Source of the DNA: a virus
Strand: one strand, 5' to 3'
DNA: 38,132 bases
Virus record (IMG/VR): IMGVR_UViG_3300030085_003208
Location: 1 to 38,132 of that record
In this document: one piece after another, positions 6,104-14,100 of the stretch
Layout of the letters: every line of letters starts with the position of its first letter
Position numbering within the stretch: the first letter of the stretch is position 1
The notes under the pieces: generated by a model
Databases searched by the model: none
What the model saw: the letters and a program-made list of their open reading frames with translations, nothing else
What the model was told of the DNA's origin: nothing
Position numbers and translations under genes: made by a program

Positions 6104-6695
6104 ATCTGGTTATCGATATATTAAATGATAGTGTAATTCTGGGATAGGATGTTTTCTTACCAGCAGGAACAGAATGTTGTAGATAAGAAGGAAACATCAA
6201 TAAATCTCCTTCACGAATCTTTGGAACGTAAATTTCTCCCCAGTTGTTAGAATCTAGTTCAAGACTTAGATTACGAAGTTGTGATAATGGATCTTTAAAT
6301 TCTGGTGGATTATGATCTCGTTCGTCATAACACAGAAAATGAATAAAAGAAAAATGTGTTTGATTGAATATCCCACCTAGATGGTCATGTTCTTCTTGAT
6401 ATTCACCATTTAGATAAACATTATACCATATATTTTTAATATCTAGTTCTACTTCTCTATCAAAAATCTCAGTGATAGAATCTAGATAAGTTTTTTCTAG
6501 TAGAGATTTATTGTCTTGAATAATACTAGATTTTTCAGTAAAAGAAGTCAGTATTTTATTGGTAATCCAAGTCTCAGGTATCTCAAGATTCTTAACACTA
6601 TTGAGAATATCTTTAACCAAGATACTCTTTAGTAGATTATTATTTTCTACTTGTGTTTGGAATATTGTTACCGGAAAGAGCTCAATACTTCTCAT
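6078..6695 (-). CDS. 2OG-Fe(II) oxygenase family protein
   Basis: 205 aa. The N-terminal 90 residues are helical. The catalytic beta-helix follows: EEHDHLGG gives His103, Asp104 and His105, then GDLLMFPSYLQHSV with His174 and Arg186 in YPRITLSFNIS. The layout (FPSYLQH, then R-x-T-L-S-F-N) is the cyanophage-typical oxygenase family also seen in the gene at 929-1486; the first metal site is HDH rather than HxD. Substrate unknown. It has its own consensus promoter at 6716-6744, so it and the next gene can be expressed separately from the two upstream oxygenases. Confidence 0.82.
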   Translation of the reverse strand: MRSIELFPVTIFQTQVENNNLLKSILVKDILNSVKNLEIPETWITNKILTSFTEKSSIIQDNKSLLEKTYLDSITEIFDREVELDIKNIWYNVYLNGEYQEEHDHLGGIFNQTHFSFIHFLCYDERDHNPPEFKDPLSQLRNLSLELDSNNWGEIYVPKIREGDLLMFPSYLQHSVPAGKKTSYPRITLSFNISITRYGEDTRSN

Positions 6696-6715
6696 CTATC
6701 AACCTTAACAAAGAT

Positions 6716-6744
6716 ATTCTACTGATATTTCAGTATTATGTCAA
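6716..6744 (-). promoter_or_regulatory. sigma70-type promoter
   Basis: On the minus strand TTGACA (6744 to 6739), 17-nt spacer and TAGAAT (6721 to 6716). It ends 20 nt before the ATG at 6695, and the -35 overlaps the stop of the upstream oxygenase gene. It should be active with unmodified host polymerase. Confidence 0.8.
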
Positions 6745-7403
6745 GTCTGCTTTCCGAATCCGAAGAATGATGTAATAGCATAACGACCATAACCCTCAAA
6801 GTAGTCAGAATTTGCTATACTTACCTTTTTAACACCATGTTTTACCCAACCTGGAAAGATTATTATTGAGTTATTTTCACAATCAAATTCATAATCATAT
6901 TCTGGAAAATATAATTCACCACCTGTATATTTCTTGGGTTCTTTATAAAAATAGGAAAATGCTAAAAAATTCATACTAATATCAGTATGGGGATCATAGT
7001 ACTCACTGTCATGATAATATCTAACCTTTGTAACATCCCACGTTGACTTGGATGCTCTAGCACAACAAGGATGTAATGTTTCAAGAACACTTAAAATATC
7101 TGGATCAAATACTTTTCTATTGACAGTTAAAATATTTGATAATTTTCTATAGTTTGGTTTATCTTTTCCTTCATGATTAAGATAGATATCATCTAAAAGC
7201 AATGCTTTAGCATTTGTATAGTCAGGAACTCCATAATAATCTTTAGCAGAAAGTAATTTTCCTGGTTTTGTATAAAACTTTAACTCTTCCCAAATTAAAT
7301 CCAACTCCTCTTGATTATAAAAATTACGAATAATTAAGTGTGGAAATGGATTATAATGTGCTTCAACATTTACAGTTTCCATAGGATAATTTCTCAATTT
7401 CAT
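6741..7403 (-). CDS. 2OG-Fe(II) oxygenase, prolyl-hydroxylase type
   Basis: I start at ATG 7403 because it makes an ATGA overlap with the upstream stop; this gives 220 aa. His139-x-Asp141 (YYDPHTDIS), the GGELYFPEYDYEF strand pair, and IIFPGWVKHGVKKVS with His189 match Fe(II) ligands of the family. The opening FPHLIIRNFYNQEELD is the usual N-terminus of phage and bacterial 2OG enzymes with this domain. An Arg in GRYAITSFF completes the 2OG site. The substrate may be a protein or nucleotide; nothing in sequence decides. The catalytic set looks complete. Confidence 0.87.
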   Translation of the reverse strand: MKLRNYPMETVNVEAHYNPFPHLIIRNFYNQEELDLIWEELKFYTKPGKLLSAKDYYGVPDYTNAKALLLDDIYLNHEGKDKPNYRKLSNILTVNRKVFDPDILSVLETLHPCCARASKSTWDVTKVRYYHDSEYYDPHTDISMNFLAFSYFYKEPKKYTGGELYFPEYDYEFDCENNSIIIFPGWVKHGVKKVSIANSDYFEGYGRYAITSFFGFGKQT

Positions 7404-7981
7404 TCTTCGTTTTGTAACCATGCCCATGTTGTGGCAAGATATTTGGTGCCACCAATAGGGGGATTTCCTCTATGAGTGTGTGTAAATTCGCATGGGAATA
7501 TTAAAACACTACCTGTTTCTGCTCTTTCTCTTTTGTTATAATATAAAAACTCTGTTTCTCCTCCCTCAAATTCATCATTTAGATAAACTTGCATTACTAA
7601 TTTTCTACCAGTAGTAAAATATTCTCCACTTTCATAGTGCCAATTATGAAATCCTGTTCCTGGATATATTTTTTTGACTTTGCAGTCATATGCTAGGAAT
7701 TTTGATCTATCTAAAACACTATACATTTTCAGATAGTGTTGAAGACATGTACCAAGTTTGTTCAATAATAAACTTGTTATAGTACAACCATTTTCTAAAG
7801 AATAATCTAGATTATTTGCAAAGTTAAAAACCAGATGATCTTGAATGTGACGTGGACTACCTTCGTCTGTAGTTTTAGAAAGTTGTCCAATATTATGCAA
7901 AAATTCTATTTCATCTATTATTCTCTTACACTCCCCCATGGAGTATACGTCAGTATACCTTTGAATAAAATCGGGTTGCAT
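7400..7981 (-). CDS. 2OG-Fe(II) oxygenase with HxE-type site
   Basis: 193 aa. FHNWHYESGEY gives His115-x-Glu117 in place of HxD. GGETEFLYY and GSVLIFPCEFTHTHRGNPP follow with His168/His170. The THRGNPP motif marks a distinct 2OG group common in T4-like cyanophages. The Asp to Glu change keeps an acid, so metal binding is possible. It is the first gene of the four-oxygenase run and is preceded by a late-promoter-like CATAAATAAT at 8001-8010. Its 3' end is coupled to the next oxygenase by ATGA. Its partner or substrate is unknown. Confidence 0.87.
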   Translation of the reverse strand: MQPDFIQRYTDVYSMGECKRIIDEIEFLHNIGQLSKTTDEGSPRHIQDHLVFNFANNLDYSLENGCTITSLLLNKLGTCLQHYLKMYSVLDRSKFLAYDCKVKKIYPGTGFHNWHYESGEYFTTGRKLVMQVYLNDEFEGGETEFLYYNKRERAETGSVLIFPCEFTHTHRGNPPIGGTKYLATTWAWLQNEE

Positions 7982-7982
7982 A

Positions 7983-8005
7983 ATAAAAATTCAATTTTTT
8001 ATTAT
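7983..8005. repeat. AT-only inverted repeat before oxygenase start
   Basis: AATAAAAATT and AATTTTTTATT are near-perfect inverted copies around a single C, immediately before the ATG at 7981. It could form a weak hairpin in the leader of the oxygenase mRNA or end transcripts arriving from the fibre genes. Pure AT composition makes chance likely. Confidence 0.35.
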
Positions 8006-8010
8006 TTATG
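8001..8010 (-). promoter_or_regulatory. late-promoter-like motif
   Basis: CATAAATAAT on the minus strand, about 20 nt before the ATG of the first oxygenase in the run. It matches the T4 late -10 pattern TATAAATA in its ATAAATA core. It overlaps the end of the adhesin gene. Confidence 0.5.
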
Positions 8011-9067
8011 CTACGGTTCCAGAACTATATTGTCCTTGTGATTGTCCCTGCCAACCTTGACTTTGAACACTGTTACCACCCGTTCTTATCCAATTTCCAC
8101 CAGCACCTCCTTGTCCACCTTCACCTTCATTCTTATTTCCAGAACCATCACCGCCAGTTTGTCCAACAGCGCCTGCTACTCCGCCTCTTCCACCGCTACC
8201 AGCGCGTGCCTCACCATCATTATCACCACCGCCACCACCAGCAGCTCCTTGTCCCTGCGATGTGACCGTTCCCTGCTGACCCCCACCGCCACTAGCGTAT
8301 CTTCCCTCACCAGTGCCACCTTCTCCACCATCACCAATAGGTAGTCCGAAACCACCTCCTCCACCTCCTCCACCCGCTTTGCGGTCATTACCTCTATCTT
8401 CTTGTCGTGCGGCACCACCACCGCCACCACCACCGCCACCACCAGCAGCGATTGCGCCATTACCACTAGTTAAAATAGTTGTTCCGTTGGAGTATTGAAT
8501 ACCAATCGCGGATGATCCCGGAGATCCCGTTTGTCCAGTTTCACTTCCACCATCACCGCCACTTCCACCAGTTCCACCTTTACCTCTAATATATCCTTCA
8601 TTCCCAACATGAACTCTTAAATCAGTATTACCTTGCCAGTTACCAGTTTTAAATGCACAAACATCCTGTGATTGTTGTGCACCTGAACTTCCTATAGTTT
8701 TATTAACATGAATCCATACTTTACTTCCAGTAGTTTGTTGAGGTGGAGCTTTGAATTCACCTACACACTCTGACTGAGGATGTCCTTGTTTTTTATATCT
8801 TTGTTTTCCATTCTCTGGTAAATGCTCTGTACCACCACTATAATAATTTACGACAATATTCAGTTTTTTGCCATAAAAGTCTGACATTCCAATAGCACCA
8901 GATTGAGGCATACCTTCATCTAATGGCATATTTGACATTTCACCATAAGATTCACTGACTCTATAATTGCCTAATGAAATTCCAGCAGTACTGCCGTTTG
9001 AATCACCAAACTCATTTTTTATTTCGGAAAAAGAAATAGAACCTTGATTACTATTTTTTATTGCCAT
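8006..9067 (-). CDS. polyglycine adhesin-like tail protein
   Basis: 353 aa. The N-terminal 75 residues contain SISFSEIKNEFG and ...AIGMSDFYGKK, a module common at the start of phage tail proteins. From about residue 150 the sequence is glycine-rich with GYIRGKGGTGGSGG and runs of 8-10 Gly alternating with short linkers. This recalls the polyglycine-II sandwich of T-even gp38 adhesins, where Gly helices display variable loops for receptor binding. It lies right after two fibre genes, as gene 38 follows 37 in T4-type phages. I infer a receptor-binding tip. Start overlaps the upstream stop (TGATG). Confidence 0.7.
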   Translation of the reverse strand: MAIKNSNQGSISFSEIKNEFGDSNGSTAGISLGNYRVSESYGEMSNMPLDEGMPQSGAIGMSDFYGKKLNIVVNYYSGGTEHLPENGKQRYKKQGHPQSECVGEFKAPPQQTTGSKVWIHVNKTIGSSGAQQSQDVCAFKTGNWQGNTDLRVHVGNEGYIRGKGGTGGSGGDGGSETGQTGSPGSSAIGIQYSNGTTILTSGNGAIAAGGGGGGGGGGAARQEDRGNDRKAGGGGGGGGFGLPIGDGGEGGTGEGRYASGGGGQQGTVTSQGQGAAGGGGGDNDGEARAGSGGRGGVAGAVGQTGGDGSGNKNEGEGGQGGAGGNWIRTGGNSVQSQGWQGQSQGQYSSGTVA

Positions 9068-11142
9068 CAGTGTAAATTCTCCCAGGCAGTTCCCGTATAA
9101 ACTTGCAGTTTATTTGTCGTTGTATTATATATTGTTGCACCCGAAACAGTGGTTAATCCCGCTCTTTCATCAGTACTAATTTTTGGTGGAAGCATAAATC
9201 TCATCTTTGCAACATCTGGTTGCTCTACTGTAAAAATTTCAGTTCTACCAACACCAACTGAGGAGAAGTCAACAAGAGATTGTAGTGCTGTTGTTCCAAC
9301 ACCAACCGCACCCAGTCCAGCAGTTCGATCTAGTGCAACAATTGTGAACTGTTCATCAGTATCTGAATTATCAGGATTTGTCCTCAGACTGATAGTTCCG
9401 ATACCAATCTGACCACCGTTAGTAACGAATACTCTATCATCAGAATCACCAATAATAAGTTTACCAGAACTTATTGGATTTGATGTAGAAGCAGATCCTA
9501 CTGCTAATATTTCTTGTACATGTATGAACTCTGAGTCAACACCATCTATGATATTATTACTATCTGCTTCAAGAAGGCCATTAAACTTTGTTGCAGTAAC
9601 AACGCCCGTTGCCACCATGTCAACAGCAGTAACAGATTCTATTGAAAATGTCGAAGCAGAGAGAGTTCCATCAACATTTAAATTCTGCTCAAATGTTGCG
9701 TCATTTGCAAACTTAGAAGATCCAGTAACGTGAAGTCTTACTTCTGGTTGAGTATTACCAATACCTAATTTACCATCATAGGTAAGCGTCATCAATTCAG
9801 TAGATGTTTTATGGAACCAGTGAAAATCTCCAGTTTTAATCCCTATTGGAGCAGATTCTTGAGCATCTAAGTAATAATTAAAATTGCCATAACCATGATT
9901 TATTAAGTCAAATGATGCTGCTGTACTATAATCAAACAGTCCAATATTATTTCCATATCTAAGTTGTCCATTATGTCCAGTATTGTCTACAGAACTTCCA
10001 ATGGAGATAGTAGATATGTCAGTTTCACTATAAACTTTTACATTTCCACCATAAACTGAAAGTTTATCCGGTGGTGCTGAAGTTCCAATTCCAACATCAG
10101 TATCAGCAACAAGTCTTGTGGATACAGTTGCAACGCCAACTGTAAGATCGTTGATATCTACATCAGAATCAGTAGTAAGACTTTGTGCTGTAGTAGCAGT
10201 AGCAACAAGACTTCCAGTTACAGTTAATCCATTGCTGAATGTAGATGCTAAAGAAACGAGCACAGAATCTGCTATAATAGTATCTGTGGTAATTTCTGTT
10301 GCACTAATTGATGTTACTGCAATGCCAGGACTATCAACCAATCCTTTTGCTGTGGTGGCAGTAGCAACAAGATCTCCAGTTACAGTTAATCCACTGCTGA
10401 ATGTAGATGCTAAAGAAACTAGTACAGAATCTGCTACGATATTATCAGCATCAAGTTTAGTTACAGTTACTATGCCAAGACTTTGATTAGAATCTAATGC
10501 GCTGGATGAAAGAACTGGAAGTCTGGAAGCAGATATTGTTCCAGAAGAAATATTATTTGCGTTTAATAAAGTTAAGTCTGAACCGATACCAACAAATTTG
10601 CCTGATGTGGTAACACCAGTAATCAGAACATCACCATCAGAACTTATACCCACACCACCAGCAAATCCTTCAACGGAAATATCTTGATTTCCAGCAACTT
10701 GGAAGGTAAATGCAGGAACTATAGTTCCGACTCCTACATTACCCGCAGCATAGATTGAAGTATATCCAACACCAGAATCAACATCTACCCATTGAGATGT
10801 TGGAAGATTCAGTAAGTTTCCACCATCACCAAAGTATGTTACAATACCAGAATCAGCACCTGTGATAATACCAGAAACAATACTGACACCACCACCAACA
10901 ACAGAACCTATGGTGGTATTTAAGTTGATAGTTTCAATGGTAGCAGAAGTTGCTTCTAAACTTTCTACGAAGATAGTGCCGCAAGATGCAAAACCAACAA
11001 TTTTGGCATTGCCATTTACATGTAAGGATTCTGTCGGAAGCGTTGTACCGATTCCGACCAAACCTGTAGGAGTTACATTTAGATTATCATCATCAACTTG
11101 AACACCATTACGAAAATTAAACTGCTTTCTGATATTCGCCAT
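9067..11142 (-). CDS. tail fibre-like structural protein
   Basis: 691 aa of beta-rich repeats. The N-terminus MANIRKQFNFRNGVQVDDDN is typical of cyanophage fibre proteins. Many blocks follow the form GIGT..P...L.V.G (for example GLVGIGTTLPTESLHVNG and GIGNTQPEVRLHVTG). Residues around 220-325 include two copies of a 54-codon repeat. The C-terminus TVSGATIYNTTTNKLQVYTG resembles phage tail proteins that end without S74 processing. It is a virion protein, probably a fibre segment. A late-promoter-like motif at 11162-11171 precedes it. Confidence 0.75.
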   Translation of the reverse strand: MANIRKQFNFRNGVQVDDDNLNVTPTGLVGIGTTLPTESLHVNGNAKIVGFASCGTIFVESLEATSATIETINLNTTIGSVVGGGVSIVSGIITGADSGIVTYFGDGGNLLNLPTSQWVDVDSGVGYTSIYAAGNVGVGTIVPAFTFQVAGNQDISVEGFAGGVGISSDGDVLITGVTTSGKFVGIGSDLTLLNANNISSGTISASRLPVLSSSALDSNQSLGIVTVTKLDADNIVADSVLVSLASTFSSGLTVTGDLVATATTAKGLVDSPGIAVTSISATEITTDTIIADSVLVSLASTFSNGLTVTGSLVATATTAQSLTTDSDVDINDLTVGVATVSTRLVADTDVGIGTSAPPDKLSVYGGNVKVYSETDISTISIGSSVDNTGHNGQLRYGNNIGLFDYSTAASFDLINHGYGNFNYYLDAQESAPIGIKTGDFHWFHKTSTELMTLTYDGKLGIGNTQPEVRLHVTGSSKFANDATFEQNLNVDGTLSASTFSIESVTAVDMVATGVVTATKFNGLLEADSNNIIDGVDSEFIHVQEILAVGSASTSNPISSGKLIIGDSDDRVFVTNGGQIGIGTISLRTNPDNSDTDEQFTIVALDRTAGLGAVGVGTTALQSLVDFSSVGVGRTEIFTVEQPDVAKMRFMLPPKISTDERAGLTTVSGATIYNTTTNKLQVYTGTAWENLH
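10187..10275 (-). repeat. 89-nt repeat copy A within fibre gene
   Basis: Near-identical to 10349-10437, offset 162 nt (54 codons, in frame). Encodes the ADSVLVSLASTFSNGLTVTG segment. A recent internal duplication is the simplest explanation. Confidence 0.8.
10349..10437 (-). repeat. 89-nt repeat copy B within fibre gene
   Basis: Partner of 10187-10275; the protein segment reads ADSVLVSLASTFSSGLTVTG. The copies differ at only a few positions, several of them synonymous. Confidence 0.8.
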
Positions 11143-11159
11143 CTCTTAGGGATGCTTTT

Positions 11160-14100
11160 CTAGTTATTTAGTCTATCTTCAAGAGCAGAAATTTTATCGG
11201 AGAGTTCCTTAACTGCTTCAATCAGAAGTGGGACAAGTTTTTCATACTTGACCGAAAGGAATTCTTCTTCCCTATCGGTGACGATAGGTTTAACTGCCTC
11301 TGGAAGAACTTTTTGTACTTCTTGTGCAGAAACACCAAGTTGTCTTCCAGGATTATCGCCCAAATCAAGAATTTTATTACCAACTTCATTCCATTCAAAA
11401 GTAAATCCAGTAAGTGAATTTACTTTATCAAGAGCACCAGTAATATTAATCTTGTTAGTCTTTAGTTTATCGTCAGAAGCAGCAGCAGCAAATGCAATAA
11501 TATCTCCTCTAACTCTAAGTTCTGATGCTGCTGCGTTACTACCTGGAGTTACATAATAGCGATCGTTCGATAATAAAGCATAATCGCCATTTACATGATT
11601 ATTAGTGAAGGTTAGATAATATGTACCACTAGTGGTAGTGTTAGTTATCTCGATTTTCTTAGCAGTGCCATCTAAGTCACCCTCCACATCTCCTTTTAAG
11701 GAACCTTCAAAATTAGTTGCATTTACTTTATTAATACCAGAAATATTTGTGGAGTTATCACCTACAATATTTCCATCAGCATTGATATCTAAAGAAACAG
11801 TTAATTTATCAAGTGTTGTATCACCATCAACATCAAGATTACCACCAACTGACAGATTTCCAGCAATACCCATACCGCCGTCTAATTGAACGGCACCAGT
11901 GTTTACATCACCAATTGTGTTATCTTGAGTACTTGTAAATGTAGTAATACCAGAAACTTTTAGTTGATCGTTAATATCAACTGTTCCTCCATTAGAATCA
12001 AGAACTAGCTTACCAGTTGCTGTGGTTACTGTGTTATTAGTTGAACCGATTATAATCTCATCAATATGTGCTTCACTCCATGGTAAAGCACTAGTACCAA
12101 GATATGCACCTTCATCAGCATCAGGAACAATACCTGTCTGGAATGTTGCAGCTTCTTGAACATTTAGTGTTCCATCAATATCAGTATTTCCACAAACATA
12201 TAAATCTGAACCAATACCAACACCACCCTTCACTCTCAGAGCAGCATTAGAATCATCACAGGATGTTGCATTATTAGAGCTTCTGAAGTCAACAGTGTCA
12301 GTGACTCTCAACTTATCATTAATAACCAGTTGAGCATTAAATCTAGTATCAGCATTAAAGGTTACAGGACCATCAAACTGCGATAAGATTTGCTGTGATG
12401 AACCACCTTCAACCAGAATTCTTTCCTTAACAATTACTTCATCAAAGACAACACTGAGTCTGTTTGGATCTTCACCAGTAATTGTTGGAACCGGAACATC
12501 AAATACAGTCTGTTCACCAGACTGTGAAGAATACTTGGTGTTTCCAATATAGAAGTCACCGTCACTGTCCATACCAGTGTAGAGAACAGTACCACAAGAT
12601 GTTTCTTGAGATTGTGATAAGAACTCTTCATCTTCAGTCAAGGTCTTGACTTGAACCTGTGGCAGACCCGTTGAGTAGTTACCAGGTCCATAACCAAGAT
12701 ATTCAAACGTATGACCAGAAGCACGAAGAATAGATGGTCTATGGAATTCAATAGGAAGCAATTTAATCTTCTTAACTACTGAATTTTCAGCATGTGATTC
12801 AATGAGCGTACCCATTGCACCACGAATGACTTGAATTTCATCAGTACCTGTTCCAGAAAGAGCATTGCTCCTAATTCTCATGATTTCATTATCTACTTGA
12901 ATATAACATCCAAGTGGGAATCTCACAGGAACATCTTCTAATAGATATGGTGCTGGAGATGGACGATAAATTTGGAATTGTTCTTCTGTTGTAATATCAC
13001 TTGTAATTTGAATCTGCTCATTATCATAGAATACAAGGTTTCTAGCACCAAAGTTTTCACCAGATGCATCTGCTGATGCATCGTTGGCAGACATGCCATG
13101 CTTTAGAATATAGAAGAAATCAGTTGTGGAAAGTTCCTTATCAGTTTTTGCCTCAAATACTTGGCGATTAATTTTGGCAGAAACTGTAAAATCACCAAGA
13201 TTATTATTTTGATTATCAAGGATTCTAAAGCTATTTCCTTTTAAGAGTCCATGCCTTACTTCAGCACCACCTGCGGCGGTAGTAAATCTAGTAATACCTG
13301 TTGCCGCAGTGTAACTCACCTGAGTTACTTTCATTGCAATACCAAGATTCAGTACAATCTGACCCTTAGCAGATATTGGGTCACCAGCAGTCTTAGCAAT
13401 AGAAACCGCTGTCGTGCTATTGATGGTAGAATTGACACGGAAATATCCACCAGCAGTAGTACCAATACCAGTAACTTGAACATAGTTATGCTCTGCTGTT
13501 GAAATACCAGCAACATTAGTAGTTACGTTTGCATTAGGTGCACCACCAATATGACTACTATCAAAATATAATGTTTCACCACTAGTATATCCAGAACCAC
13601 CCTCTACAATAGAGGCAGCGGTGACTGCACCACTACTAACAGTAACATCAGCAGTTGCACCATCCCAAACAGCAGAAGCAGGTGCAGAATTGTCATTGAA
13701 CAATCTTACATTTCTGTAAGTGCCATCAACGTGACCACTACCGCCAGAAAGATTATTATATTTTACAAGTTTATTTAAATTATGTTGTCTATCAAATGTT
13801 AAAGTCTCTGCGGGTGTTGTTCCACTTATACTGCTAATTTTAAATCCGACACCAAAGGTGTCTAAGAACATATCAGTATTCTCTCTAGTGAGACTTCTCT
13901 TCAGGTCATTAGTTACAACATCACCAAGAGGAAATCTCTTAGCAAAGGTTTTTGCTGCTGGTGGATTATCCTCAAAGTTATCTCTATCTAACTGTGGATA
14001 GAGGTTTGTTACATTCTGACTGTACTTATCATTAACAAATTCTTGTGGCAATGATGCATCAGCATTCAACGCATACAGATAATAAATGCCATCATCTACA

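Noticed and set aside
8042-8498. Plus-strand Ser/Thr- or Pro-rich frames opposite the glycine adhesin
   Set aside because: They are the complement of GGN codon runs; composition is explained by the minus-strand gene.
10118-10486. Plus-strand frame containing a repeat
   Set aside because: Repeat comes from the duplicated fibre segment on the minus strand.
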